DNA of 64,000 nucleotides, taken from contig NZ_CP066744.1 in assembly GCF_016458825.1 (NCBI RefSeq), forward strand, positions 1,981,868 to 2,045,867. Reading direction: 5' to 3'. This document shows positions 43,649 to 54,028 of this stretch, one piece after another; position 1 is the first letter of the stretch; each line of letters opens with the position of its first letter. Made by a program: the position numbers and the translations under genes. The notes under the pieces are model-generated. The model was not told where the DNA came from. It did no database searches and worked only from the letters and a program-made list of their open reading frames with translations. The stretch comes from Miniphocaeibacter halophilus. GTDB lineage: Bacteria > Bacillota > Clostridia > Tissierellales > Peptoniphilaceae.

Positions 43649-45772
43649 TTATTTATTGTTATTATTATTTTTATTGCTATTGTTATTGTTTTCTGGTTTT
43701 GGCAATAAAGCCTTTCTTGAAAGGTTAATTCTACCTTGATTATCTATATCAGTTACTTTAACAAGTACTTCATCCCCAACAGATAGAACATCTTCAACTT
43801 TATTAATTCTTTCATGAGCAATTTTAGAAATATGAAGTAAACCTTCCTTACCGTTTAGAACATCTACAAAAGCGCCAAAATTGGTAATTCTAGTTATTTT
43901 ACCTAAATATGTTTTTCCTTCTTCAACTTCGGCAATAATATCTTCAATCATGGCAATAGCTTTTTCACCATTTTCAGTAGTTTCTGCAGTAATGGTTATA
44001 TTACCATCATCTTTAGTATCAATTATTACACCAGTTTCTTCAATAATTTTATTAATTACTTTTCCACCAGGTCCAATGACTTCTCTTATTTTTTCAGGAT
44101 CAATTTTAATAGTCATTAATCGTGGTGCATATTTTGAAATTTCTTTTTCAGGTTCTGAAATTAAATCATTCATTTTATCTAAAATAAACAATCTTGCTTC
44201 TTTAGCTTTAGATAAAGCTTCTTCTAATATTTCTCTACTAATACCATCTATCTTTATATCCATTTGTAAAGCGGTAATACCATCTTTAGTTCCTGCTACT
44301 TTGAAATCCATATCTCCAAAATGATCTTCTAGTCCTTGGATGTCAGTAAGTATTGAAACTTTTTCTCCATCGCTAATTAGTCCCATAGCGATACCTGCTA
44401 CAGGTTCATCAATAGGTACTCCTGCATCTAGTAAGGCTAAAGTTGAACCACAAATAGAAGCTTGAGAACTTGAACCATTTGATTCTAAAACTTCAGACAC
44501 AACTCTAATTGTGTAAGGGAAATCATCTATTGAAGGAATTACAGGAATTAATGCTCTTTCAGCTAATGCCCCATGTCCTATTTCTCTTCTTCCAGGACCT
44601 CTCATTGGCCTTGTATCTCCTACACTATAAGGTGGAAAATTATATTGATGCATATATCTTTTATTATCTTCTTCTAATAAACCGTCTAAGATTTGAACAT
44701 CACTTGGAGAGCCTAAAGTTGCTACCGATAGTACTTGAGTTTGTCCTCTAGTAAATAATCCGGAACCGTGAGCCCTTGGTAATAATCTTCTTTCACAAGA
44801 TATAGGTCTAATTTCATCTAATTTTCTATTGTCAGGTCTAATTTCATCCTCTATAATTAATCTTCGAACTTCTTCTATTTGAATATTTTCCAAAATAGAC
44901 TTGATTTCTTTTTCTCTTCCTTCATAAATTTCTGAAAAATGTGTTAATGTTTCTTCAATAATTTTTTCTGTATCTTCTTCTCTTTTAATTTTATCAGCAT
45001 TTCTAATAGCGTTAATTAAATTTTCTTTAGAATACTCAGTAACTGCAGATACTAAGTCCTGATCTATTTGAGGTGAAATAAATTCTATTTTTTCTTTTCC
45101 ACATTCTTTTTGAATTTCTTCAATAAAAGAGCAAATTCCCTTTATTGATTCATGGGCAGTTAAAATAGCCTCTAATACTTCAGCTTCAGTTAATTTATGG
45201 CATCCAGCCTCAACCATCATAATAGCATCTTTAGTACCTGCAACTGTTAGTTCTAAAGATGAATTTTCTCTTTCTTCTTGATTTGGATTTATAATAATTT
45301 TTCCATCTACCATACCTACAGATACTGATCCAGTAGGACCATTAAAAGGAATATCAGATATACTTAATGCTATTGAAGAACCTATCATAGCAAGTATGTC
45401 TGGAGTATTATCTTGATCAACTGACAAAGCCGTTGCTATAACCTGTACATCATTTCTGTAACCTTCAGGAAATAATGGCCTTAAAGGTCTATCTATTAAT
45501 CTAGAAGTAAGTACAGCTTTTTCACTAGCTCTACCTTCTCTTTTTATAAATCCACCTGGTATTTTTCCAACAGCATATAATTTTTCTTCAAAATCACAGC
45601 TTAGAGGGAAAAAATCTATTCCTTCTCTAGGTTCTTTCGAAGCAGTTGCAGTTACTAAAACCACAGTTTCTCCACATTGTATAGTACAAGAACCATTTGC
45701 TTGTTTAGCAACTTTTCCAATAGTTACCTTTATTTCTTTTCCAAGCAAGTCATATTTATATTCTTTTATCAT
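43649..45772 (-). CDS. pnp: Polynucleotide phosphorylase
   Basis: A 707-residue 3'-5' phosphorolytic exoribonuclease. Two RNase PH domains (first beginning near residue 10 with [12 protein letters not shown]; second with [17 protein letters not shown]), then a KH domain ([18 protein letters not shown]) and an S1 domain ([15 protein letters not shown]), and an asparagine-rich tail. It follows rpsO on the minus strand as in most bacteria. Confidence 0.97.
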   Translation of the reverse strand: MIKEYKYDLLGKEIKVTIGKVAKQANGSCTIQCGETVVLVTATASKEPREGIDFFPLSCDFEEKLYAVGKIPGGFIKREGRASEKAVLTSRLIDRPLRPLFPEGYRNDVQVIATALSVDQDNTPDILAMIGSSIALSISDIPFNGPTGSVSVGMVDGKIIINPNQEERENSSLELTVAGTKDAIMMVEAGCHKLTEAEVLEAILTAHESIKGICSFIEEIQKECGKEKIEFISPQIDQDLVSAVTEYSKENLINAIRNADKIKREEDTEKIIEETLTHFSEIYEGREKEIKSILENIQIEEVRRLIIEDEIRPDNRKLDEIRPISCERRLLPRAHGSGLFTRGQTQVLSVATLGSPSDVQILDGLLEEDNKRYMHQYNFPPYSVGDTRPMRGPGRREIGHGALAERALIPVIPSIDDFPYTIRVVSEVLESNGSSSQASICGSTLALLDAGVPIDEPVAGIAMGLISDGEKVSILTDIQGLEDHFGDMDFKVAGTKDGITALQMDIKIDGISREILEEALSKAKEARLFILDKMNDLISEPEKEISKYAPRLMTIKIDPEKIREVIGPGGKVINKIIEETGVIIDTKDDGNITITAETTENGEKAIAMIEDIIAEVEEGKTYLGKITRITNFGAFVDVLNGKEGLLHISKIAHERINKVEDVLSVGDEVLVKVTDIDNQGRINLSRKALLPKPENNNNSNKNNNNNK

Positions 45773-45804
45773 TTAAATCTCCTTTAGATTTTAAAACATT
45801 TAAA

Positions 45805-45830
45805 AATAAGAGCGTTGAACCGCTCTTATT
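45805..45830 (-). terminator. Terminator of rpsO
   Basis: Arms AATAAGAGCG and CGCTCTTATT around TTGAAC; on the minus strand it is followed by TTTTTAAATG. Located between rpsO and pnp, so it may only partly stop transcription into pnp. Confidence 0.8.
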
Positions 45831-45850
45831 AGTTTAAAAATTAACCGAAA

Positions 45851-46117
45851 TTAACCTCTAATGTTTAATTTTTTAATTAATTCACGGTATCTATTGATAT
45901 CTTTTTTTTGTAGATAGTTAAGTAGACCTCTTCTCTTACCAATCATTTTAAACAATCCTCTTCTAGAATGATGATCTTTTTTATGAGTTTTTAAATGTTC
46001 TGTTAAATAGTTTATTCTATAAGTTAATAAAGCTATTTGAACTTCTGGTGATCCAGTGTCTCCTTCTACCGTTTTGTATTCATCAATTATTCTTTTTTTA
46101 TCTTCTGCTGTAAACAT
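45851..46117 (-). CDS. rpsO: 30S ribosomal protein S15
   Basis: An 88-residue primary 16S rRNA-binding protein. Recognised by [34 protein letters not shown] and [14 protein letters not shown]. Starts behind AGGAGG. A structured leader upstream resembles S15 autoregulatory mRNA elements. Confidence 0.97.
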   Translation of the reverse strand: MFTAEDKKRIIDEYKTVEGDTGSPEVQIALLTYRINYLTEHLKTHKKDHHSRRGLFKMIGKRRGLLNYLQKKDINRYRELIKKLNIRG

Positions 46118-46129
46118 AATTTCCTCCTA

Positions 46130-46200
46130 ATATTTTAGTCCACCATAACTGTTGAATTCGTTGAGGACTCGATATTCAACGTTACAGTACCTACCGGAAT
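46130..46200 (-). promoter_or_regulatory. Structured rpsO leader, possible S15 autoregulation site
   Basis: On the minus strand the leader can form either GTTGAAT/ATTCAAC or CGTTGA/TCAACG pairings, which share bases and exclude each other, a pseudoknot-like or switching arrangement. S15 represses its own mRNA through such leaders in several bacteria. The specific fold here is inferred by eye. Confidence 0.45.
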
Positions 46201-46229
46201 ATAATATCATAAATAACTAAAAATGTAAA
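46201..46229 (-). promoter_or_regulatory. rpsO promoter
   Basis: On the minus strand, TTTACA (complement of 46224-46229), a 17-base spacer and TATTAT (complement of 46201-46206). It overlaps the 3' end of ribF. Confidence 0.65.
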
Positions 46230-47155
46230 TTTTTATTATAGTTTTTAACAAATTCTACATCTTTATTCATTTGATTAATTAATTCCAGTTTAGAATTAAA
46301 TTTAAAATTTTGTCGTATGAAGTCAATGAATTCAACTCTAATTATTTCACCATATATATTATGTGAAAAATCAAATATAAATGTTTCAATTTTTTTATCA
46401 AACTCATTAAAGGTAATATTATTGCCAATAAAGCTAAGTGAATCATATTTTTTTTCGGAATTTTTACTAATAATGGTAGTTTTTGTATAATAGACCCCTT
46501 CTCTAGGTAAAACATAATTGTAATCATTAATCATATTCGCCGTAGGAAATCCTAATTCTCTGCCTCTTTTTTCACCATGTATTACATTTCCTGTAATAAA
46601 ATAATTTCTACCAAGTAATTTATTAGCTTCTATAATCATACCCTCGTTGATATACTTTCTTATATTTGTGCTTTTTATATTAATATTTTTATCTTTTATA
46701 GTATCAATTATATTTAAAATAATTTTATTTTCATAACATAATTCTTTTAAAAGATTAATATCACCTGCTGCTTTTTTTCCAAATCTATAGTCATTTCCAA
46801 CTACAATACCCTTACAGTTCAGTTGATTAATAAGAAGAGTAATAAATTCAGAAGGTAATAAATTAGAAATAGTTCTAAAGTTTATTAAAAAAACATAATC
46901 TATATTTAATTTACTCAATATATCAATTTTATCATTGGTACTAGTCAATTTAGGCGTAGGATTATTTGGATTTAAAATGTCTTTTGTATGTTGTGTAAAT
47001 AATAAAATTCCGGATTTATATTTATAATTTGTAGATATTTCTTTGACTCTTTCAATTAAAAATCTATGACCACGATGTATACCATCAAAATTTCCTAATC
47101 CAAAAACAATATTATCTTTTACAATCATATCTTCTGAAACTTTAATTATTTTCAT
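46217..47155 (-). CDS. ribF: Bifunctional riboflavin kinase/FAD synthetase
   Basis: A 312-residue enzyme making FMN and FAD. The N-terminal nucleotidyltransferase has GLGNFDGIHRGH and the KSTNIRKYI motif; the C-terminal kinase has VIHGEKRGRELGFPTAN. Overlaps the end of truB by 14 bases and is in the usual truB-ribF-rpsO order. Confidence 0.94.
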   Translation of the reverse strand: MKIIKVSEDMIVKDNIVFGLGNFDGIHRGHRFLIERVKEISTNYKYKSGILLFTQHTKDILNPNNPTPKLTSTNDKIDILSKLNIDYVFLINFRTISNLLPSEFITLLINQLNCKGIVVGNDYRFGKKAAGDINLLKELCYENKIILNIIDTIKDKNINIKSTNIRKYINEGMIIEANKLLGRNYFITGNVIHGEKRGRELGFPTANMINDYNYVLPREGVYYTKTTIISKNSEKKYDSLSFIGNNITFNEFDKKIETFIFDFSHNIYGEIIRVEFIDFIRQNFKFNSKLELINQMNKDVEFVKNYNKNLHF

Positions 47156-48074
47156 TTGTACCTCTGTAAAACATATTTTTCATTTTTAGATAATTACTAC
47201 CACTAATTCTATTAATTGAACCTAAACCAATAAATTCATTAGAACAATATATTAAAAGTAATTTATCTGTATAGAAATCTCCTACGTCAATTTTAACACC
47301 GTTTATAATTTTTTTAAAATACTTATCAGATAAATTAAATTTTTCATAGGTATGAAGAGCATTCTCAATAGATATTATATAATCATAATTACCATTATAT
47401 ACAAAATACTTAATTTGATCTAATGTTAATGAGTTGCTTATATTAAGCCCACCGGATTCAATTCTAAGAAGATTTGACATAGTACCTATTGTACCAGACT
47501 CTATGCAAATATCTTTTATAAGAGTTCTAATATAAGTTCCTTTTGAACAGCTTACTTCAAGAATAACTTTATTTTTATATTTTCTTAGAATTTTTGTTTT
47601 ATAAATTTTAGCATTTCTTTCTTTACGATCTATTGTTATACCCTTATAAGCTAATTCATATAATCTTTTTCCATTAACCTTTATAGCTGAGTACATAGGT
47701 GGTATTTGTTTTATTTCTATATTATTATACTTTGATAAAACTTTTTCAAAAGTTTCAAAATTTACTGGCATATTATCTGTTTTTGTTATATTTCCCCAAA
47801 TATCTTCTGTATCAGTTTCGATTCCAAAAGTTATTTCAGCAACATAAGTTTTTCCAAAATCCATTAGATATTGACTAATTTTAGTTGCCTTGCCTATGCA
47901 AATAGGTAGAACTCCACTTACGTTAGGATCTAATGTTCCAGCATGACCTATTTTTTTGGTTTTTAAAATTTTTCTTAAAATTGCAACAACATCATGGGAA
48001 GTATAACCTGGTTCTTTAAAAATATTTAATACTCCATCTATATTATTGCCAGTTAATTGTTTTGAATCTTTCAA
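47142..48074 (-). CDS. truB: tRNA pseudouridine-55 synthase
   Basis: A 310-residue enzyme modifying U55 in the T-loop of tRNAs. The catalytic aspartate is in KIGHAGTLDPNVSGVLPICIG (split motif at about residues 41-61), with the later VSCSKGTYIRTLIKDI. The start at 48074 overlaps nrnA by 32 bases; no closer alternative is better supported. Confidence 0.93.
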   Translation of the reverse strand: MKDSKQLTGNNIDGVLNIFKEPGYTSHDVVAILRKILKTKKIGHAGTLDPNVSGVLPICIGKATKISQYLMDFGKTYVAEITFGIETDTEDIWGNITKTDNMPVNFETFEKVLSKYNNIEIKQIPPMYSAIKVNGKRLYELAYKGITIDRKERNAKIYKTKILRKYKNKVILEVSCSKGTYIRTLIKDICIESGTIGTMSNLLRIESGGLNISNSLTLDQIKYFVYNGNYDYIISIENALHTYEKFNLSDKYFKKIINGVKIDVGDFYTDKLLLIYCSNEFIGLGSINRISGSNYLKMKNMFYRGTNENN

Positions 48075-49011
48075 CTATCTTTTCCTCTACTTCTTTTAAA
48101 TCACCATTAATAATGCAACCTGAAGCAAATTTATGGCCACCACCATTAAAATAATTTGCAATTAGGTTTACATCTACATAATTTTTACTTCTAAAACTAA
48201 TTTTAAATTTATTGTTTTCTTTCTCTTTTAACATACAGGAAACTTCAACTTCTTCAGCATCCCGATAGTAATTAATAGCAGTTTCAACATCGGATACTTC
48301 TAAATTATAGTCATTAAGAAAATCATTGGTAACGGAAGTTATAACTAGATGATTGTCATAATAAAATTTAGCATTATTATTTATTTTATTTATTGCGTTT
48401 AATGCATTTAATTTATTAGACTGAAACAATTTTTTCATTAATAAATCTTTTTCAGCACCATTTTCAATTAATTTTGCAGCCATTTGAAAAGTATCTTCAG
48501 TAGCACGTTCATATAAAAATCTTCCTGTATCCGTTAAAATACCTAACAATAAAGATGTGGATATTTCAGGTGTAATTTCTATATTCAAATCTAAAAACAA
48601 TTTTGAAATAAGTTCACAGGTAGAAGATATTTGAGGGTCTATAATATTTAAAGTCCCATAATTTTCTCCTGAAATATGGTGATCGATTTTTATTATTTCT
48701 TTAGAATTGTCATATATATATTCAATATTTCCTAATCTTTTTTTATCACCACAATCAACAGCAATTAGAACATCAACTATTAGTTTATCATTTGAAGTGA
48801 AGGGAATATCATTAGTAATAAATTTTAAATTGCTGGGGATTTTATCAAATAATATTGGATAAACTTCTTTATTTAAGTTTTTCAAATATAAATAAAGAGA
48901 TTTTATTGATCCTAAGTTGTCCCCATCTGGACTTAAATGAGAAATAATTGCAAAAGATTTATTATTTGCAATTATTTCTTTAAATTTAGTAAACAAATTA
49001 TTCATTTGCAT
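48043..49011 (-). CDS. nrnA: Bifunctional oligoribonuclease/PAP phosphatase NrnA (DHH)
   Basis: A 322-residue DHH/DHHA1 phosphoesterase degrading nanoRNA and 3'-phosphoadenosine 5'-phosphate. Motifs: SHLSPDGDNLGS, AVDCGDKKR, IDHHISGENYG, and in DHHA1 FNGGGHKFASGC. The second ATG, at 49005, is better spaced from AGG than the one at 49011, so the true start may be two codons later. It sits between rbfA and truB as in many clostridia. Confidence 0.92.
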   Translation of the reverse strand: MQMNNLFTKFKEIIANNKSFAIISHLSPDGDNLGSIKSLYLYLKNLNKEVYPILFDKIPSNLKFITNDIPFTSNDKLIVDVLIAVDCGDKKRLGNIEYIYDNSKEIIKIDHHISGENYGTLNIIDPQISSTCELISKLFLDLNIEITPEISTSLLLGILTDTGRFLYERATEDTFQMAAKLIENGAEKDLLMKKLFQSNKLNALNAINKINNNAKFYYDNHLVITSVTNDFLNDYNLEVSDVETAINYYRDAEEVEVSCMLKEKENNKFKISFRSKNYVDVNLIANYFNGGGHKFASGCIINGDLKEVEEKIVERFKTINWQ

Positions 49012-49363
49012 TACCTGTCTTATTTAATTCGTTTATTATATTTTCTATATGCATTCCACGTTCGGTTGAATCATCTATTTTAAATATTAATTCAGGAATA
49101 TGTCGTAATTTTACATTTTTACTAATTTCTCTTTTTAAATATCCCTTAGCATTTTCAAAGCCCTTTATAGTATTTGCCTTTTTTTCATCATCACCTATGA
49201 CACTAATATATACAGTTGCAAAACTTAGGTCATTAGTAACATTAACTCCAGTAATTCCAGTATACAATGGATCTAAATTAGGATCCTTAATAGTATTGTA
49301 TAAACAATGGGATATAACCTTATTAATTTCAGATGAGATGCGATTAACTCTTTTTTGATTCAT
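48998..49363 (-). CDS. rbfA: 30S ribosome-binding factor A
   Basis: A 121-residue KH-fold factor for 16S rRNA maturation and cold adaptation. Recognised by RVNRISSEINKVIS, DPLYTGITGVNVTNDLSFATVYIS and RHIPELIFKIDDSTERG. Follows infB by 8 bases on the minus strand. Confidence 0.94.
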   Translation of the reverse strand: MNQKRVNRISSEINKVISHCLYNTIKDPNLDPLYTGITGVNVTNDLSFATVYISVIGDDEKKANTIKGFENAKGYLKREISKNVKLRHIPELIFKIDDSTERGMHIENIINELNKTGNANE

Positions 49364-49371
49364 AAAATCAC

Positions 49372-51657
49372 CTATTTTTTAACTTCTTTCATTATATATG
49401 CTTCTAAAATATCATTTTCTTTTACATCGTTATAATTTTCTAAACCCAGTCCACCTTCATAACCAGAAGCAAGTTCTTTTACATCATCTTTAAATCTTCT
49501 CAATGATGATATTTCACCTTCATGAACAACTATGTCATTTCTAATTAATCTTATAGTAGCATTTCTAGTTATTTTACCATTAAGAACATATATACCCGCA
49601 ACAGATCCTACATTTGGAACTTTGAAGATAGCTCTAACTTCAGCTCTTCCAATTACTTCTTCAACATATTTTGGTGCTAACATTCCTTTAATAGCATTTT
49701 TAATATCTTCAATAGCATCATAAATTACTCTATAGGTTCTAATATCTATATTTTCATAATTTGCTAAGTCAATGGCACTTTGAGATGGTCTAACATTAAA
49801 TCCTATAATAACTGCATTTGAAGCAGCTGCTAAGTTAACATCTGAATCTGTAATTCCACCTACAGCTCCATGTATAATATTTACTTTAACTTCTTCATTG
49901 CTTAATTTTTCAAAGGATTGTTTTACAGCATCTATTGTTCCTCTAACATCTGTTTTTATAATAATATTCAAATCTTTTATTGTTCCATCAGATATTTGAT
50001 TAAACAAGTCATCTAATTTAATATTAGAAGAAGATTTAACCATATCAGCCTTAATTAAGTTTTTAGCTTTTTCAGCATAAGAACGAGCTGTTTTTTCATC
50101 TTTTGTAACATATATAAATTCTCCAGCTTCAGGTACATCAGAAAGACCTAATATTAAAACAGGTATGGAAGGACCAGCTTTTTTGATTTTTTTACCTCTA
50201 TCATCAAACATCGCCCTAATTCGACCGCTTGAAACTCCGGATACAACCATATCGCCTGATCTTAGAGTTCCTTTTTGCACAAGTACTGTTGCAGTTGGTC
50301 CTCGACCTTTATCTAGCTGAGCTTCTATTACAGTACCTACTGCAGCCCTATTAGGATTTGCTTTTAATTCTTCCATTTCTGCAACAGTTGCTACCATTTC
50401 AAGTAGTTCATCTATACCTTGTCCTGTTCGAGCAGAAACTGGTACACAAATAGCGTCTCCACCCCAATCATCAGGTACTAAACCATTATCAGACAATTCT
50501 TGTTTAATTCTATCAACATTTGCACCTTCTTTGTCCATTTTGTTAATTGCAACAATTATAGGTACATCAGCAGCTTTTGCATGATTAATAGCTTCTATTG
50601 TTTGAGGCATTACACCATCATCTGCAGCTACAACAAGTATAGCTAAATCTGTAACTTGAGCTCCTCTAGAACGCATAGCAGTAAATGCTTCGTGTCCAGG
50701 AGTATCTAAAAATACAATTTTATTATCATTAACTCTTACAGTATAAGCACCAATATGTTGTGTAATTCCACCAGCTTCTTTTTTGGTTACATGTGTATTT
50801 CTAATACTATCTAATAAAGAAGTTTTTCCGTGGTCAACATGGCCCATAACTGTAACAACTGGAGGTCTAGGTATCATATCTTCTTCCTTGTCTTCGTAAT
50901 CTAGGTCAAAAATATCCTCCATGCTTTCTTCATCTTCGGATTTTAAAACAATCTCTTTATCAAATTCCATACCAATTAGTTCAGCATTTTCAAAATCCAA
51001 TTCTTGGTTTTGTGAAGCCATAATACCTAACTGAATAAGTTTAGATATAACTTGACTAACAGAAACCCCTATGGCAGCAGCAAAATCCTTAACAATAATA
51101 GTTTCAGGAATTTCTATTGCGCCAGATTCAGTTACATTTACAATACCCTCAAGATTTGTAGTTTCAGCGGCTTTTTTCTTAGCCTTACTTTTATTCTTAT
51201 GTTTTGGTTTTGCTTTTTGTAAATTTTTAAAATGGTCTTCATTAATCTTTTTATTTTTATTTCTGTCAATAGTTTTTTTGTTTTTAACAATAGTTTTTTT
51301 GCCTTTATTATCTTGGCTTTTATTGTTGAATTTTTTATTTTTATTATCTTGTTTATCTTTTATAACTTTATCCTTTTTACTAGCTTGGTTTTCTTTAGTA
51401 AATTTGTCCTTCTTATTAGTTTGTTTTTCTTTTCTATTGGATTTTTTTGTTTGACTTGTATTTTTAGAATTTTTATCAACATTACTTTTTTTTGTATTAT
51501 TTTTAGAAAACACATTATATATTTTGTCTATTACATCACCTTCTATTGATGACATATGACTTTTAACATCTATATTTAATTTGTTTAATTCAGAAATAAT
51601 TTCTTTAGCAGATACATTTAAATCTTTAGCTATTTCATACACTCTGATTTTTTTCAT
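49372..51657 (-). CDS. infB: Translation initiation factor IF-2
   Basis: A 761-residue GTPase placing initiator tRNA on the ribosome. N-terminal IF2_N domain ([17 protein letters not shown]), a long lysine-rich low-complexity linker (about 55-170), a second IF2_N copy, then the G domain with [13 protein letters not shown] (about residue 269), DTPGHEAF and NKMDKEGA, and the C-terminal domains. Lies between ylxR and rbfA; the ylxQ gene usually placed before infB is missing here. Confidence 0.96.
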   Translation of the reverse strand: MKKIRVYEIAKDLNVSAKEIISELNKLNIDVKSHMSSIEGDVIDKIYNVFSKNNTKKSNVDKNSKNTSQTKKSNRKEKQTNKKDKFTKENQASKKDKVIKDKQDNKNKKFNNKSQDNKGKKTIVKNKKTIDRNKNKKINEDHFKNLQKAKPKHKNKSKAKKKAAETTNLEGIVNVTESGAIEIPETIIVKDFAAAIGVSVSQVISKLIQLGIMASQNQELDFENAELIGMEFDKEIVLKSEDEESMEDIFDLDYEDKEEDMIPRPPVVTVMGHVDHGKTSLLDSIRNTHVTKKEAGGITQHIGAYTVRVNDNKIVFLDTPGHEAFTAMRSRGAQVTDLAILVVAADDGVMPQTIEAINHAKAADVPIIVAINKMDKEGANVDRIKQELSDNGLVPDDWGGDAICVPVSARTGQGIDELLEMVATVAEMEELKANPNRAAVGTVIEAQLDKGRGPTATVLVQKGTLRSGDMVVSGVSSGRIRAMFDDRGKKIKKAGPSIPVLILGLSDVPEAGEFIYVTKDEKTARSYAEKAKNLIKADMVKSSSNIKLDDLFNQISDGTIKDLNIIIKTDVRGTIDAVKQSFEKLSNEEVKVNIIHGAVGGITDSDVNLAAASNAVIIGFNVRPSQSAIDLANYENIDIRTYRVIYDAIEDIKNAIKGMLAPKYVEEVIGRAEVRAIFKVPNVGSVAGIYVLNGKITRNATIRLIRNDIVVHEGEISSLRRFKDDVKELASGYEGGLGLENYNDVKENDILEAYIMKEVKK

Positions 51658-51672
51658 ATTTGTTGCTCCTCT

Positions 51673-51942
51673 CTATTCCGAATCTACTACATAATTTGCA
51701 ATCTCCTTATATATTTCTTCGTTAATTTCAGCACTTAATGCATGACTAATATTTTTATTTTTTTTAGCTAATTCAACACATTTTACATCTTTACAGATGT
51801 AAGCCCCCCTGCCGTTTTTTTTACCAGTAGGGTCTATTAGTATTCCTTCTTCTTTATTATTAACAATTCTAAGTAGGTCCTTCTTAGGTTTATTTTCACC
51901 ACAAGCGACACATTTTCGCATAGGAATTTTTTTAGTTTTCAT
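51673..51942 (-). CDS. YlxR family protein (RnpM)
   Basis: An 89-residue DUF448 protein. The family motif is IPMRKCVACGENKPKKDLLRIV, with DPTGKKNGRGAYICKD further on. B. subtilis YlxR (RnpM) binds and modulates RNase P. The ATG at 51942 is chosen because AGGTGA lies at the right distance; a GTG at 51951 is a weaker option. It overlaps the end of nusA. Confidence 0.92.
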   Translation of the reverse strand: MKTKKIPMRKCVACGENKPKKDLLRIVNNKEEGILIDPTGKKNGRGAYICKDVKCVELAKKNKNISHALSAEINEEIYKEIANYVVDSE

Positions 51943-53053
51943 CAAAATCACCTAATAAATCATTAATATATTCTTCTTCTTCTGGAAACTCAGCAACAAT
52001 GTTCTTGTTTTGAATTCCTTCCAAATATTGTTCAGTTCCCTTTATATCTATTTTCCAATTTGTTAGTTTGGCAGCTAATCTAGCATTTTGTCCTTCTTTA
52101 CCAATGGCTAAGGACAATTGACCGCTATCTACTATAATTCTAGCAATTTTTTCCTTTTCATTGACAAATACCTTTAATACTTCTGCAGGACTTAAGCTAT
52201 TAGCTAAAAATACTTTAATATCTTTATCCCAAATTATTATATCTAGTTTTTCGCCATTTAATTCATCGACAATAGCCTTTACCCTAGTCCCTTTAAATCC
52301 TACACAAGCACCTACCGGATCTATATTTTCATCTCTTGTAAATACTGCTAGTTTAGTACGAGAACCAGCCTCTCTTGAAATAGAAAATATTTCAACTATA
52401 CCATCATGAATTTCAGGAACTTCTAATTCTAAAAGTCTTTTAACTAATCCAGTATCAGTTCTTGATAGTATAACCTGAGCTCCCTTAGTTGTATTTTTAA
52501 CTTCTTTAATATAGAACTTATATCGATCATTTACCTTATATTCTTCATTAGGAATCTGTTCACTTAAAGGTACAATGCCTTCAACTTTACCTAGGTCTAC
52601 GTAAATAATACCATGATCTATTCTTTGAATAATACCTGTAATAATTTCTTTTTCTCTATTTATAAACTCATTATAAACAATTTCTCTTTCAGCATCTTTT
52701 ATTTTTTGAATGACAATGTTTCTTGCAGTCTGCGCCGCAATTCTACCAAAATTTTTTGGAGTAACTTCAATAGTCACCTCATCGCCTATATTTAAATTAT
52801 TATTAATTAAACGGGCCTCATCTAAAGATATTTCAGTAATTTTATTATCAACATCTTCAACAATTGTTTTTATTGAGTATATCTTTGCTTCCCCTGTATC
52901 TCTACTAACAGAAACAGATACATTTGCATTATCATCAAAATTTTTTTCATAGCTTTTTATTAAAGCTTTTTCTAATGCATCTATTATTACATCGCTTGAA
53001 ATTCCTTTATTTCTTTCAATTTCATTTAATGCATTAATAAATTCTTGATTCAT
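51932..53053 (-). CDS. nusA: Transcription termination/antitermination factor NusA
   Basis: A 373-residue protein with the N-terminal RNA-polymerase-binding domain (1-125), S1 domain (GIIQRIDHGIIYVDLG), and two KH domains (including DPVGACVGFKGTRVKAIVDEL and LAIGKEGQNARLAAKLT). It lacks the C-terminal acidic repeats of the E. coli protein, as usual in Firmicutes. Confidence 0.96.
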   Translation of the reverse strand: MNQEFINALNEIERNKGISSDVIIDALEKALIKSYEKNFDDNANVSVSVSRDTGEAKIYSIKTIVEDVDNKITEISLDEARLINNNLNIGDEVTIEVTPKNFGRIAAQTARNIVIQKIKDAEREIVYNEFINREKEIITGIIQRIDHGIIYVDLGKVEGIVPLSEQIPNEEYKVNDRYKFYIKEVKNTTKGAQVILSRTDTGLVKRLLELEVPEIHDGIVEIFSISREAGSRTKLAVFTRDENIDPVGACVGFKGTRVKAIVDELNGEKLDIIIWDKDIKVFLANSLSPAEVLKVFVNEKEKIARIIVDSGQLSLAIGKEGQNARLAAKLTNWKIDIKGTEQYLEGIQNKNIVAEFPEEEEYINDLLGDFDEN

Positions 53054-53065
53054 TTGTCTCTCCTA

Positions 53066-53530
53066 TTAAAATAATGATAATCTAATTGTAGCTATTTTTT
53101 TTCGGTCAAAATTAGTTACCTTATCTTTTCTTTCGATTGCTATAGATTCATCGTTGAAATCTATTAATTTTCCTGTAATTTCTTTTTCTCCATTTATTGG
53201 TGCATAAAACTTTACAATAACTAAGTTTCCAATATTTTTGGAGTAGTCTCTATTATTTTTAAAAGGTCTATCTATTCCTGGAGATGACACTTCTAAATAG
53301 TATTGTTCGTCAATTGGATCTATTTCATCAAGCTTATCGCTAATTAGCTTGCTTGATTTTTCACAATCATCAATATTTATGGTACCTTGGTCTTTATCAA
53401 TATAAACTCTAAGTATATTGCCTTTAGGTTCTTTTACATATTCAATATCATCTAATATATATCCTAAATTATTTACTATAGGTTCAAATTCTTTCCAACA
53501 CAGGTCTAATAAATTTTTTTTATTCATCAT
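53066..53530 (-). CDS. rimP: Ribosome maturation factor RimP
   Basis: A 154-residue 30S assembly factor. Recognised by GNILRVYIDKDQGTINIDDCEK, YYLEVSSPGIDRPFK and KVTNFDRKKIATIRL. First gene of the rimP-nusA-infB operon, starting behind AGGAGG and preceded by a promoter and a leader hairpin. Confidence 0.94.
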   Translation of the reverse strand: MMNKKNLLDLCWKEFEPIVNNLGYILDDIEYVKEPKGNILRVYIDKDQGTINIDDCEKSSKLISDKLDEIDPIDEQYYLEVSSPGIDRPFKNNRDYSKNIGNLVIVKFYAPINGEKEITGKLIDFNDESIAIERKDKVTNFDRKKIATIRLSLF

Positions 53531-53551
53531 ACCTCCTAATTAAATAAATAA

Positions 53552-53570
53552 GAGTGGGAAAATCCCACTC
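53552..53570 (-). promoter_or_regulatory. rimP leader hairpin
   Basis: Stem GAGTGGGA/TCCCACTC with loop of three, read on the minus strand as GGAGTGGGATTTTCCCACTC followed by TTATTTATTT. It lies about 20 bases before rimP. GAGUGGG/CCCACUC hairpins with a U-rich tail are characteristic of rimP leaders in Firmicutes and may act as an attenuator. Confidence 0.6.
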
Positions 53571-53597
53571 CGAAACAAACATTATTTTTCTATGTTA

Positions 53598-53626
53598 ATT
53601 ATAGCAAAAAACCTCTAAAATATCAA
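53598..53626 (-). promoter_or_regulatory. Promoter of the rimP-nusA-infB operon
   Basis: On the minus strand, TTGATA (complement of 53621-53626), a 17-base spacer and TATAAT (complement of 53598-53603). Strong match, just upstream of the leader hairpin. Confidence 0.85.
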
Positions 53627-53630
53627 GTTA

Positions 53631-54020
53631 TTAATATTTTCTATTAAAAATTTCCGAATAAATAAAAGCTTTTTTTGGATTATTCTTAAAGTCTTTTTTT
53701 ATATCTCCTAAAATTTCAACTTTAATAATATCTTCTTTTAAAGTATCTCTAGCTACAATATTATCTAATTTTATGCTAGAAGATATTATTTCTTCTATAT
53801 TCTCCTTAATGTTTTCTCTTAATAACAATTCATTTTCTATTTTTTTAGCCTTGGTTATATTTTTTGTCTTACTCTTTTTTTTGTTTTTTGAATAAATATG
53901 TTCATTGTTTTTTATTGGTTCAGTTCTTTTAACGTTCTTTTTCTTTTCTTTATTGATTTTTTTATTTGAATTATAGATAGTAAAGGCTACAATTAAAATA
54001 ATTAATAATATAATGTCCAT
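53631..54020 (-). CDS. Small membrane-anchored protein of unknown function
   Basis: A 129-residue protein with one N-terminal membrane segment (IILLIILIVAFTIY, about 3-17), a lysine-rich middle (about 20-60) and a C-terminal helical part ending NNPKKAFIYSEIFNRKY. Related small proteins with a closing AIIYSEI-like motif occur next to floA in clostridia as far as I recall; no function is known. It follows floA by 8 bases, suggesting a membrane-microdomain link by context only. Confidence 0.65.
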   Translation of the reverse strand: MDIILLIILIVAFTIYNSNKKINKEKKKNVKRTEPIKNNEHIYSKNKKKSKTKNITKAKKIENELLLRENIKENIEEIISSSIKLDNIVARDTLKEDIIKVEILGDIKKDFKNNPKKAFIYSEIFNRKY

Positions 54021-54028
54021 AATATCAC

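Noticed and set aside
51071-51454. Hydrophobic 127-codon plus-strand frame inside infB
   Set aside because: It is the reverse complement of the lysine-rich IF-2 linker, which mimics a Phe/Leu-rich membrane protein; not a gene.
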